DNA of 64,000 nt from Hymenochaete sp. R1 (Eukaryota; Basidiomycota; Agaricomycetes; Hymenochaetales; Hymenochaetaceae). Location of the stretch: NCBI GenBank assembly GCA_019400425.1, contig JAFREE010000006.1:310001-374000 (forward strand), given 5' to 3'. This document shows, piece after piece, positions 50,682 through 62,517 of the stretch; position 1 is the first letter of the stretch; every line of letters starts with the position of its first letter. A program made the position numbers and the translations under genes. The notes under the pieces were generated by a model. That model was given only the letters and a program-made list of their open reading frames with translations. It was not told the origin of the DNA and searched no databases.

Positions 50682-53324
50682 ATGGCACCTGAAGCTTTTG
50701 CAAACACAGGGGAGAACTATGAGCTGAGAGCTGATCTGAATAGCGAGTATCGTGACAAGAGAAAAGATGCTATAAAGAGGGTTATTGCCAACATGACCGT
50801 TGGGAAAGGTGCGTGCTCAAATTATTGGTCGCACCGACCATCCTCATGCATGTACAATAGACGTCAGCGGTCTCTTCCCGGACGTACTTAAGAATATGCA
50901 AACAGAAGACCTGGAACAGAAGAAGCTCGTATATCTCTATCTGATGAATTATGCAAAGACTCAACCCGAACTCGTTATTCTGGCTGTAAATACTTTCGTA
51001 AAAGACACCGATGATCCAAATCCGTTAGTCCGAGCACTGGCAATACGAACAATGGGATGTCTACGGGCCGAGAAGATTATCGACTATGTGAGCGACCCGT
51101 TGCAGAAGTGTCTCCGTGACGACAACCCATACGTCCGAAAAACCGCTGCGCTCTGTGTCGCAAAATTGTACGATTTAAAGCCGGAACTGGTCTTGGACAA
51201 CGGGTTTATTGAACAGCTGCAAGATATGGTATCGGATAGCAATCCAATGGTACGTGTGTACCATACTATCATTTCACTTCTACTTAATGTCATCTAGGTT
51301 GTTGCAAATGCCGTAACTGCGCTATCAGACATCCACACAGCAGCGTCAGCCATGCCTCCGTCTGAGGAGACGGAGAAAGCGTTCTTTGTAATCACACAAA
51401 GCATCTTACAAAAGCTACTCATAGCACTTAATGAGTGCTCGGAATGGGGACGCGTGACCATGCTCTCCGCATTGGCTCGTTACAAGACGGTAGACGACCA
51501 GGAGAGCGAACACATCTGCGAGCGCGTTATCCCCCAATTGCAGCATATCAACGGTAGCGTTGTCCTTGCTGCGGTAAAGGTATGGAACTCGATGTTGGTC
51601 CGAGGTGTGATTTTCTGATAATCATCCCCTCAGGTTGTTATGATACACATGCGCAACGTACGGCGAGAGGACCTCATCAAACAATTTGTTCGGAAAATGG
51701 CTCCTCCCCTCGTCACTCTGCTATCTTCGCCACCAGAGGTCCAATGGGTGGCTCTTCGAAATATCAATATTCTATTGCAAAAACGGACCGATATCCTTTC
51801 GAACGAAATGCGTGTATTTTTCTGCAAATATAACGACCCTTTATACGTCAAAGTTGAAAAGCTTGATATCATGGTGCGGCTGGCTGGCGAAAATAATGTT
51901 GACACCTTACTGAGCGAATTGAAAGAGTACGCCTGATTTCTTGGTTATTGAATGAGTGAGGCTTGATTAACATCGTCACAGATATGCCTCAGAAATTGAC
52001 GTTGACTTCGTGCGAAAAAGTGTACGCGCCATCGGGCAGACGGCCATTAAAATCGAATCTGCGGCCGAGCGGTGTGTCGGCGTTCTCCTCGAGCTCATCT
52101 CAACTCGCGTGAGCTATGTAGTGCAAGAGGCTGTTGTTGTGATGAAGGTCGGTATAACGCCTTCGATTTTCACTCGCCATAACAAGCCGAACTAATAACG
52201 TCGCCAGGACATCTTCCGGCGATATCCTTCGACATACGAAGGTGTCATACCTACGCTATGTGCTAACCTCGACGAATTAGACGAGCCTGAAGCGAAAGCA
52301 TCACTTATTTGGATCATTGGCGAGTATGCTGCAAAGATCGATAACGCTGATGAGCTGCTCGGGATCTTTGTTGAAACTTTCACGGAAGAAGCGTACCCTG
52401 TAGGAGCTTGCCCCCTGCAGCTTTGTTACAGCAAGCTGATATTGATTATACAGGTACAATTACAAACTCTAACTGCTGTAGTGAAGCTTTACATGACGAA
52501 GCCTGATAGTGCGCAAGGGGTAGTTCAGAGAGTTCTGGATACCGCGACGAAGGAATGCGATTCACCGGATGTACGAGATCGGGCTTACATTTACTGGAGG
52601 CTATTATCAACGGATCCTGCAGCTGCCAAAGTAGGAATCTCGTAGTTATTGCCAGCTGTATGTTCTCTAACATCATATAAGTCTGTGATCCTAGCACATC
52701 GACCACCAATATCTCTATCGCGGACAACAGTCTCGCCAGCACTTCTGGAAGAATTATTGTCCGAGATCTCGTCTCTCGCAAGTGTTTATCACAAACCTCC
52801 AGAGACTTTCATCGGTCGGGGACGATTTGGGGCTGAGACCATGCAGAAAATTGCCGCAGAGTATGTGATGCAGTTATTTCCCTTTGCACCTCAGTGACAT
52901 AGATTTGCCTTTCAGCCGAGGCCAGGACAGTGACTATTCAACGCGTAAAGCACTTCAAACTGTTGCTGCAGGCCAGCAAGCGGAGAACCTCCTCGACTTT
53001 GACGATGCATCCATGGACGACAACCAACCATCGGGTCTCGCTGCAACAACTCTCTCTTCCACTCCTGCAGCTGCCAACCTGCTCGCAGGCACCTCGAGTA
53101 ACCCTTTGGACGACTTAGTATCAATATTTGGCTCTACTAATATAGGGAATGGAGGTGGAGGCCCCGTTCTGACGAACGGGTCTCCATTGACTGGTATGAC
53201 CTCCCCACCTTCGGCGTCGACTCCTGCACCTGCTTTGAATTTCGGATCGCCCGTCACACAGCAACAGGCAGCGGCCCCTCCATCCGAGCAAAAGCCACAG
53301 GATGACTTATTAGGTTTGTTCTAG
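50682..53324 (+). CDS. AP-1 adaptor complex beta subunit (beta-adaptin, Apl2-like)
   Basis: Large subunit of the clathrin adaptor at the trans-Golgi/endosome. The N-terminal trunk begins [31 protein letters not shown] joined by splicing to [20 protein letters not shown], then [20 protein letters not shown] and [20 protein letters not shown], which are highly conserved beta-adaptin blocks. ARM-like helices continue through [40 protein letters not shown] and [20 protein letters not shown]. The hinge has a clathrin-box-like NLLDFDD and ends with another acidic-dileucine-like DDLLGLF at the stop. No appendage (ear) domain follows; at roughly 730 residues it has the short fungal form. I favour AP-1 over AP-2 from the overall match, though the beta subunits are similar. 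Confidence 0.92.
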
Positions 53325-53586
53325 AGAATGTAATGCTGCACGTATTCAATACAAGGATTTCTTTCATGTGGAACTTTGCGTGATGGATAAACCGTGAGTG
53401 TATTACAGCGTGGTCGTGTGAGAGTCCATAACCTTTGTTGTGAGCCAATATTCAGAAGTAATGTATATGCGAGGGTCCGTGTGATCATGCATCGAATTGA
53501 CCTGTGGGAAGGCTGTTATCGTCTCAGGTCTTCAGGACAGTATTTGACGTAGGAAGAAGATACCTTAGTGACCGCAGTGTTCCATA

Positions 53587-55841
53587 ATGTACACCGCGTC
53601 GACAATATTCCTGAAGACTTTAGCACAGGTATGCCGTCATCCCCCAGTGACCCCCGCCCAGGCTTGGATGATCAAGGATATGTTACAAGATTAATGACAC
53701 TTTTAGTGTGGTGTAACCCATGCATTCGTGAACTGGGGATCTGATCATCCTGCTCTACTCGAAGAAATAGGAAGGCAGCGCTCATTGGTAGAAGGAAACA
53801 GCGAAACGGAACTACAGATCATAACATGCCCCAACGAGATGGTTGCTCTGAGCGCGGCGCAGGGGTTCGCACAAATATGCGGACGACCCGCGGCTGTTCT
53901 TATTCATGTGGACGTTGGCACTCAGGTGAGACGGCAATACATGTTGGCAATCTATTGAACATATTATCAATTTTTTTTTTGGCTTTTCTAGGCTCTAGCA
54001 GGAGCCATTCACAATGCTGACAGAGGACGGGTGCCAGTACTGATTTATGCCGGAGCTTCACCCTTCTCATGCGAGGGAGAGATGAAAGGTTCAAGGAATG
54101 AATGGATAATGTGGCTACAAGGTGAGTTTGGATGCATTTATTTCTCAATCGATCGTTTACGAAAAGAATGCAAAAGATGTTCCAGACCAGACGGCCATTG
54201 TACGGCAATACGTGAGGTGGGTTTGTCAAATGAGCAGTAGCAAAACTATCACCCAGAATGTGAAGCGCGGGCTCCAAATGTGAGCACAACCATCTGCCTG
54301 ATTAATTGGATCTTTGTTCGGGCTTAGAGAGCTCAACAGCGCGACGAGCGAACCAAAGGGGCCGGTGTACCTGTGGGCGCGTCGAGAAGTCATGGAGGAG
54401 GAGATAAGTGAAGAGTCGATGAACAATTCGAGTACTTTAAACATGAAGACTTGGCCATCCGTCGAGCCTGTCGCTCTTAACCAATCGGGTCAGTGCTTCT
54501 GCCGTTCGTTTCCCAAAGATCCCGGGGTCCCTATTTCTTCGCGGAAATCCAATGCTAAACCACCAATCGCAAAAAACAGCTACAGAAAAGATTGCAGCTT
54601 CGTTAGTTGCAAGTCTCCATCCTTTAATCATCACCTCCCATCTCGGGAAGAACAAGAATGCGGTCGACGCCCTGGTGCGGCTCACCGACCGCCTTGCAGT
54701 CCCAGTCGTTGTGTCTTGCCCTTCGGTTGTCAACATCCCGAGCAGCAACATGCATTTCGTCGAGCTGACCTTCGGCATTGGATATTGCAAGTGGATCCGT
54801 GAAGCGGATGTCATCCTGATCGTCGATTCCGATGTACCTTTCATACCCGTTCATAATAAACCAAACCCAGATGCAAAGGTATTCCGTACCGATATTGATG
54901 TGTTGAAATCAAATATCGGCATGTGCCATTTGGATGCGGACCTGCTATGTACAGCCGATGCACAGCTTGCATTAACCCAGATTCTCGATTGTGTGGGGGA
55001 GAACTTGAGCCAGGAGGTCGAGGATGTCATATCGAAGCGCGAAGAGGTGCTTCTACAACACTATCAAACACGTACGGAACATCTCAACCTCGCCGAATCC
55101 GATAGCATGCCAAACGGAGGACTCACAATACCACTCCTTGTCCGTGCTCTCAGGGAGGCGATACCCATTCCAGAGCACACGCTATTCTTGAACGAAGCCA
55201 TCAGCAATTATCCAGTTGTCTGGGACCATCTGCGCCCGGAACATGCAGGAACGGTGCTGTCGTCCGGGGCTTCTTCCTTGGGGTGGGGGTTGGGTGCTGC
55301 CGTGGGCGCTTCTCTCGCCGGCAGTCGCCGAACCACAAAGAACCACGACCTTGTGGTACTCATAGTTGGCGATGGATCGTTCCTGTTTGGCGTGCCTTCA
55401 TCAGCTTTTTGGATGGCAAACCGATACAATACCGTAAGTTCCGAGCTTCTTCTTTAAATCCATTTAGCTTAAACCTACGTTGGTGGCCGCGTTGTAGCCG
55501 TTCTTGACCATTGTGTTGAACAATGGAGGGTGGAGGGTGAGTTTCGTAAAATTGCGAAACCCTTGTCAGAACTGTTGCTGAGTCGGACTTAGTCACCGAA
55601 ACTTTCAATGCTTAGTGTTCATCCGAATGGTCTGGGAAGTCAAGTGACTGGAGATGAATTGACAGTCGGCTTCGGTCCAGATGCGCCGAATTATGCACAA
55701 ATAGCTGCTGCTGCTGGAAACGCGTGGGGAGTGAGAGTAACAAATGCGTCAGAAATCGAATCATCTGTTGCAGATGCGATACGAGTGGTGAGAAGTGAAG
55801 GACGTTGTGCAGTCCTAGATTGCATTCTCGAAGGACTTTGA
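53587..55841 (+). CDS. Thiamine-pyrophosphate enzyme (acetolactate synthase / HACL superfamily)
   Basis: ThDP-dependent enzyme that makes or breaks C-C bonds next to a carbonyl. A short first exon (MYTASTIFLKTLAQ) splices to CGVTHAFVNWGSDHPALLEE; ITCPNEMVALSAAQGFAQIC carries the Glu that activates ThDP, and AGAIHNADRGRVPVLIYAGA completes the Pyr domain. The middle domain is near LHPLIITSHLGKNKNAVDAL. The PP domain has VVLIVGDGSFLFGVPSSAFW and, across an intron, NTPFLTIVLNNGGWR: the GDG-x-NN cofactor motif is complete. It ends RCAVLDCILEGL, with no peroxisomal signal. It resembles an uncharacterised fungal branch near acetolactate synthase; the exact reaction cannot be named. Its stop is only 56 bp from the convergent acyl-CoA oxidase stop. 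Confidence 0.87.
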
Positions 55842-55897
55842 ACAAAGAGGCTTGTGACTCTTTTTCGCACAAGGAAATGTTCCATAGTAGTACAGGA

Positions 55898-58689
55898 TTA
55901 CAATTTCGCTGCTTTCGATCTACGGGCTATCACCCTTCCTCGTTCAAGGAGAGGCCTAATACTCTGCTAAAGAAAGGTTTAGAAACCTGGTACATTTTTG
56001 ATACTTCATACACACCTCATAACCTTCTGTCACCTCCGTCTGGTTCAGAGGCTCTGTTTGAGCTCGTTTCCAGAGTTCTTCATAAACGCGTCCATCATAA
56101 ACACCCAACGCACTTAAATTTATACACATCAGCATTTCTATCCTTATAATCAGTTGAGCACTAACATACCTATTTAGCTCCCAATCCGAGTATCCAAATG
56201 CATCCGTAAGAGAAATTGACTCAGGAAGCAATGCAACATAGATTCTTGAAATCTCCGCACGTAGCTTCTGAGATGAAGAATCAATACTTCCAGACTTTCC
56301 GATTGGAATGATGCCAAGAGAGAGCAAGTCCTCCAAAGCGGATTCGGCAGTCGATAAAAGATACTGTAACAATATGAAAGTAAATTCGGAAAAAGTCTCA
56401 ACGTAAATATATGAACTCGCACTTACCAGAGTGAACAGTGATTGTATAGTAGCTTGGCTACTGCCGAAAATAGATTTCGGTAATACTTCGATCATGTTCC
56501 CTACCTGGCCGGCAACGTATGCTTCTGTTATTGCTCTAGATATTTTTTGGTCTGAACCTGCTTCAATGCCTTGATGATCGACTGATTCGTTCATGGCACG
56601 ACACCGTACCATTTGCGCCGCGCGTCGCTCGAGTACGAGGACAAGTATCCGCCAGTCGCGCCATTCCAAATGTTCCACCTCGTCTTTCGAGTTTGTAAGA
56701 GACAACTCTCCAGACTTGAAATGTCGTAAGAAGGACATGAAAGGCGTCAAGACAATTTCCGTAGTCGATTGAAGTTGCTTATACGCCTTCAAAGCGGCGC
56801 GGACTACCTGCAAGTCGAGTACGAAATTATCACCCTCATACCTAAAATACATCAATAACTGTATCAGATGATCATTCGCATGGATGAAATAGCTTACGTC
56901 ACACTCGGTAGATGGTCAGCATAGAGTTTGCCCAAGCCCGCGTAAGCACTAAAACCATGACCTCCCATAGACCGACGTGCTGCCTCGACGTCTGCAATGC
57001 TTGTTGAGGTCGTCAATGTCTTGAGCCCACTCAGTATAGCATGCATTTCAGGAAGAGTTGACGTATCCCCGTTGCTAAGTTGAGTTAGGAGCGTGCTAAA
57101 GGAGTAAAGCTGATTGTAAAGTATGATTAAAAGATAGCAAGAAAGACATATTGTAGCACCCACAAGATTACGACCGAGCAGTATATAAACATACGCTCTC
57201 GAGAGCATCGGAAGCAAGCGATGATGAACGGCGGGATATGTGATTATTTGCCTTTCCTGGCCATCCGGTCCCCTTGATCCTTGTCGACGTACATGTGCGT
57301 AGCGAATGGCAACAGTAGCAGCTAAGAAAGAAGCGGATGAGTGGATTTGACTATCATGTCCGTAAATAATATTGACCTTTGGAAATTACACGACCGGCGT
57401 TCATGACCATGCTTCGAAGGATCGCGTTATTTTTTCCCCAAGGGACTTACAAGATAATCACATACCCCGACCTAATGAATAACATCTAAGCACAAACAAG
57501 GTATATAAGACAATTAAAAGACAGATTATGTCGTTGAAACTCACCCCACTATAGCTTATTTTATTATGAGGCGGTTTGATATACTCTCCCTCTCTTGTCA
57601 CCTGAGCGAACTTTGAAAGCATATGCCAGTGTGGAATGCGGACGTGCGTAAAACGAGCATATCCATTATCAACACTGCCATAGCCTGCCATAGCCTTGGG
57701 CCCTGGAATAAGAAAAAAATTCAGTCTTTCACGCTGGAACGCTCGTTTAACCAGTACGTTACCTATATCGCCAATCTCAATTCCTGGCAGAACCTTGTGG
57801 GTCTCTACAATGGGAAACGTACTAAGACATCACCAGCAACAGTCTGCATAAAGTTAAAAACGTACCCATATCTCTAAGCTGCACGAAAAAAAGATGAGGG
57901 CCTATCGACTTTCCGCTGGGCAGCACCAATTGGGCTTGAACGACCCCATGTGTTGCTGTCTTTCCAAGAGCACCAATCCACCATTTTGAACTTGTCAGGC
58001 TACCCGGAGAATGTATATCGAACTCATCTGTTGTGGGATTATACGTAGCAGTCGTTTCGAGTGAGGTGAGGGCTGAGCCATGCCCGAGTTCAGTTTGAAG
58101 ATAGCATCCGAGGATACCTCGAGATCTTACAAGGGCGGCATACTTCTTCTTGAGTTCTGGGGATGCCTGCGCGAAGAAAATCGGCTCAAATGCTTCGAGA
58201 ATTATTATCAGTGAAAGGATAGAAAACAAAGAGAAAATGACATACCGGCAGCGTGTAAGTGCATTGGCAAAGGTTCGTCCAGAGCCAGATTGACGAACGA
58301 CATGTCTTTCTCGTCCCATCCGTGGATATCTTTGAGTTCTTCAATTCGTGTATGCATGGCCAAAGCTCGCAGGTACAGTTCCTTCCTCGTCGCGTAGTGT
58401 CTGCAAAGCTGGTCAGCCTCCGCGAATGAATGGGGTTGCTGTTGATTTCACGCACATCTGAGACTTGTCAAAAATAGGATCTTCTTCCAGGGTTTTTGAA
58501 ACATATTTTCGCCTCCGCCAACTCTCTTCGTCCCCTATTCAAAGACCAAATGACTCAGAAAATACGAGACACTCTTCAGGAAGATCCAAGGATACCATGT
58601 AGAAGAGCCCTCACCGCCTTCACGTCCAGCTTCGCTTCGCGACGCGCAGCATCCATATCCACAGCTGTCTGGACGTTCAAGTCCATCAT
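55898..58689 (-). CDS. Peroxisomal acyl-CoA oxidase
   Basis: FAD enzyme for the first step of peroxisomal beta-oxidation, making trans-2-enoyl-CoA and H2O2. It begins MMDLNVQTAVDMDAARREAK and, after splicing, YVSKTLEEDPIFDKSQM. Then HYATRKELYLRALAMHTRIE, ARSRGILGCYLQTELGHGSA-type core (seen as RSRGILGCYLQTELGHGSAL), TSSKWWIGALGKTATHGVVQ, GYARFTHVRIPHWHMLSKFA, RRSMGGHGFSAYAGLGKLYA (catalytic region) and YEGDNFVLDLQVVRAALKAY with the base Glu. The last intron (55967-56015, 49 nt) leads to QSIRPLLERGRVIARRSKAA-KL, so the protein ends in AKL, a PTS1 signal; stop at 55898-55900. Introns are many. Gene order with the ThDP enzyme and the mpaB-like gene hints at acyl-chain metabolism. Confidence 0.93.
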
Positions 58690-59216
58690 TTTTACTTCTT
58701 TCAGGGGCGATTAACGTCGAAGGTGGACTTGAAGGCGCGGGCGGGAATGGTCGTCTCTCCGTGCTACAGCCTTGGTTTCGCAGGCTCTGTGATAACCGGA
58801 GTTCGGTGCGTTACTGTAACCGAGCGAGCAGGGGGGCTTTGCAGCCTTTGCTTCTGTCTCACGGCGCTACTACTCGTTCACGCGAGCATCTCTGCCACAG
58901 TCAAATGTGGAAGCAGCGTACATGAAGTTCACGTTTGCGTAATATCAGAAATGAAGAGGAATTTTGCTCTTATTGATTGGCGGGGTGTTCGTCATTTTAG
59001 CTCTGAAGTATCATGTGTTTCGCGCATATGCCGAAAAGCACGGAGAGCCGGTGCCGACTCGGAGAAGGAATGTTACTTCGAATTTCTTGAAAAATAAAAT
59101 GGTACTCTTTCTAGTAACCCATGTATCAGTAGTAACATCTAAACTCATGTAGAGAAGTGCCAGATCTCTTCACTCTAAAAAAAACAAGTTTTTATTGGGC
59201 TTCCCAGTATAAATTA
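58690..59216. promoter_or_regulatory. Upstream region of acyl-CoA oxidase gene
   Basis: 527 bp with the oxidase promoter and the 3' flank of the PPTase-like copy A. A plus-strand frame at 58964-59152 has one hydrophobic stretch but no ATG start, so it is not called. Confidence 0.4.
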
Positions 59217-60344
59217 CTACTGGACACCCATGAACCGCGGAATACTGTCCACAACATCATCGGACGAACAGGGCGTCATCAATTCAATAAGATTCTTATC
59301 CTCAAAATTATCGAAATGAAACACCGTCTCATCCCCGCCCCGAAAGTACGACGTGCATATTTGATACTCTTCCATACGTGCCTCTGGACCGTGAACCTTT
59401 AAGCGAAGAAGACGGAACTCCCATCCTGAGAACGGCCTCTCGTCGACGAGCAGCGTGTTCTGGCTGGGGTTGCATTCGATTCGGGAGAGGTCGAAGCAAC
59501 AAATGGCATAGCTGTTGCAAAAGGATTCCTTGATGGCAAGAAGAGTATTCATATCGTCGATAAGGAAAGCCACGTCGGTATTATGATCCTCTGCGCGTCT
59601 TCTAATTTGCAGCATCGTCGCCTCGTCTGCGGTAAACTGTAAGTGGGTAATCTTTGATTAGTGACGTACTTTTTTGCTTTGTTTTCAAGACCATTGCTGG
59701 GGATATACCTTACACAAATTCATTTGCACCCATTCCAGCCACTTTTCTGGTACACCGAGGCGTCGGACGCTGACGCCGACGCTAGTAGCTAACTTGGGAT
59801 CCCAAGTTTGTCCCGCTGCAAGCACAACTATATTTTCACATCGGGCAACGAAGTACCCTATTAGTAGACGCCCATACTGGTCCTTGATGTGAGTGAAGAA
59901 CGAAGATAAAGGTTTTAATCAAATCTGGAGTGCATTCTGTAATAAAGTAGGACGTACAGTCTCAATATACGGCTTCCCGTAATCGCCCAGCTTCCTCTGG
60001 CAATTCCAAGAAGATAGTTGGTAATCTCTCAACATCCTTATTGGCATGATATGAAAAAACATGTCTCCTGTAGCCCCAATTCGAAGGAAACTGGGAATCA
60101 ATATGAATTCTTATGACACTGTAGATTAATAGCAAATACTCAGTGTTAAAAGGTCCCTTGGGAGCGTTGGCAAGACTTGGGCGAACATTGTTTCCGACCA
60201 AAAGATTGTGACTCCCGTCACGCAATTGGCATATTGCTAGATGCGCATGAAAAGAAGACCAGAGGGGACCCAGATGTTGAAACGACGCACCTCATCGGTA
60301 AGGTTGGGCATTATTTTGCAGCACCAAAGTCGCACGGGCTCCAT
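59217..60344 (-). CDS. 4'-phosphopantetheinyl transferase-like protein, copy A
   Basis: Resembles enzymes that attach the phosphopantetheine arm to carrier proteins of fatty-acid, polyketide, NRPS and lysine-synthesis enzymes. Start at 60344 (MEPVRLWCCKIMPNLTDEVR) aligns with copy B (METPVLCWCC). Then DMFFHIMPIRMLRDY and KLGDYGKPYIET (the GKP motif), IVVLAAGQTWDPKLATSVGV and SVRRLGVPEKWLEWVQMN, FTADEATMLQIRRRA, LAIKESFCN (the KES motif with one metal Glu) and DLSRIECNPSQNTLLVDERP, ending PRFMGVQ. The usual VG(I/V)D metal Asp is Ser here (SVGVSVRR) and no clear FNxSH motif was found, so activity is doubtful. Exon borders in the first half are approximate. Confidence 0.65.
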
Positions 60345-60766
60345 GTTTGGATGATGCGCGCCGGAAAAGAGATACCAAACGAGACGAGCTGGCCCTTTAT
60401 ATGTCGAGCCTTAGTACTTGTGGCTAGAACTGGTAGGATTAGAACCACCAGCACGAGGATGTGGCTACTAACGTGGCTTACCCTTTGTTCTTCGCCAACG
60501 TGCACGACTACAGATCCTGATAAAGAAAACATGACACTTACCTAGCTTCCGATAAGATCCTTATAATGAACGCATTACCTGCTTCACAATGGCATCTCCG
60601 TAGAAACGAGAAGAAATGTGATGAATGGGTATTGCGATTTGCTGGGATGAGAGTACTGATACAGGAGCAACGGTTGACGAAAAGGAGAGAAAAAACAATG
60701 CGAAAGAACTATGCCATCCACATCCAAACCCACATTTCAGATCTAAAGCAGACCAATCACTCACAG
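60345..60766. other. Spacer between the two PPTase-like genes
   Basis: 422 bp with the promoter of copy A and the 3' flank of copy B, both minus strand. Nothing else recognised. Confidence 0.4.
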
Positions 60767-61895
60767 TCAGGGCCCCTTCGAGTCCTGCAACAGCCTCGGC
60801 AGCACGTCGACCAACCGGTCAAAAGGGAAGTACTGCGTCAACTTCTCCACCTCGTCGACCTTATCCACGAAACAATACCGCGTCTGTTCGTCTCCTCTGT
60901 AGTACGCTGCGCACATCTGGTACTGATCTACATAATGCGCCGGGCCGACTGTTGCCTCTGCCTGCGCACGAAAGAGTCGGAACTCCCATCCAAGGAAGGG
61001 CCGGCCATCGACAAGGAGGATGTTCTGTGGTGGATTGCACGAGATACGGGAGAGATCGAAGCCGACCGGTTGGCCGAGTCCGTTGATGAGGGATTCTTTG
61101 ACAGCGAGGAGGACCATGACGCGGCTCAGGAGGACGTCGTCGTTGTTAAGATGACTGAGCATCCGGACTTCCTCGGCCGTAAGCTGTTTAGAAAGTACAG
61201 TGAATTGACGATAATTAGACGAAATGATACTAGCAAGAAATAAATTTGAGACGAACCTTGTGCTGCTGTGATTGTGCCCACTGGGTCACAGGCGCCCCAT
61301 CTGCAGATATACGCTTCACGCTTATCCCGACATTCACGACATGACTCCTCCGTCCTTGACACGCAGCGAGCACCACCATGTTAAAATCAAACGCAGTCGT
61401 AAATCCCGTCATTTGTCCTTGTGAACGTGGCGCGTCTCTTGGCTGTATCTATACATTCCAGCTTCAGACGTTGAATGGATTCATAATGGGATAGATGCAA
61501 CGCACCCGTTCGATCCATTTCTTCCCTCGTTCATTCTGATGCAAGGACCACTGATTACGTGGTATGCGTTGCTGTCGCATCATAAGCAGGGGCATGATAA
61601 ACGTGAGCATCTCTCCTGTCAGTTCATTTGAAGTCCATTAGCGCCTGCAGAGATGCGGCTGGTGTATCTAAAAGATATACCCACGTAACGTGTCATAATT
61701 TCTGGGCATGTCCTTCAGTTTTTGAGCGAACGGCGTGTCAGGCCATGCATCCATGACTGCATTATAGCATGCCGTATACTCCTGGTTGAAAGGTATCGTC
61801 AAAAAGCGAGAAGCATCAAGTTCAAAACGCCTGCTCACCTCGTCTGATATACTCGGGTTGATAGTGCAGCACCAGCAAAGGACGGGAGTCTCCAT
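60767..61895 (-). CDS. 4'-phosphopantetheinyl transferase-like protein, copy B
   Basis: Tandem paralogue of copy A, same strand, with the same layout. Pieces in order: METPVLCWCCTINPSISDEV (start 61895); EMLTFIMPLLMMRQQRIPRN and QWSLHQNERGKKWIER (GKP equivalent changed to GKK); GQMTGFTTAFDFNMVVLAAC; SHVVNVGISVKRISADGAPV; MLSHLNNDDV; LLAVKESLINGLGQPVGFDL (KES motif); SRISCNPPQNILLVDGRPFL then GWEFRLFRAQ; ending PRLLQDSKGP. As in copy A, the metal-binding Asp after VGI is Ser. The exon 1 to exon 2 join could not be fixed in phase. Identity as PPTase-like is fairly safe; function is not. Confidence 0.62.
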
Positions 61896-62517
61896 CCCCT
61901 CAATTCGTGTTCGATCCAGCTTGAGAGTTTCTTAGGTTCTTGATGAAATATTCTTTATCCAGCGGTACCTGGTATCCGTATCGGTCGTCGAGATAAAAGG
62001 ATCAAGGTTGAGTCGTAATCGTGTGGCTTGTCGTTGCCTTCGTGAGTTCTTTGTATGGTTCAAAGGCCCAACCAGATACAGAGCAGCAATGATGCCTGCG
62101 AATAGTTTATAGGTTTGCCTTCTTGTAAATGTTGGGACGCTGGGCACGGTAGTTACTATGATGTCGAGGGCTCGAGGTGGAAGAAGGGAGACGGAGACGG
62201 AGATGTGTCCATGGATGGTCATGAGGCTCTCGGCGCAACGCGGTGCTCGTTTCGATGTTTGTGAGTTTGGGTGCGCACCGACGCTTCATTTGGTCAAGGC
62301 AATTCTTCCCACGCTCTTCTCGCCACAACAATGAGATCACCAATACGTTCCTCAAAAAAATCAATCATATATATTTAGCTAGTTAATCAAGAAAGCCGGA
62401 AGAGTAATGTGTTTACACGATAAATATGTTACAAAGATCTATGAGGGTTGAGATTATTTCTTTCCAGGGGAAGTCAAGAACAGCAGCCAGCGCATATAGG
62501 CGCCGACCCGGCCTCCT
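61896..62517. other. Intergenic region between PPTase-like copy B and the mpaB-like gene
   Basis: 622 bp with the copy B promoter and the 3' flank of the mpaB-like gene. A minus-strand frame (61932-62222) has one hydrophobic stretch, LFAGIIAALYLVGPL, but no recognised domain. Confidence 0.35.

Noticed and set aside
58964..59152. Small plus-strand frame with a hydrophobic stretch
   Set aside because: Begins at TTG rather than ATG, and no upstream exon could be joined.
60566..61243. 225-codon plus-strand open frame
   Set aside because: Antisense to PPTase-like copy B; the minus strand carries motifs shared with copy A.
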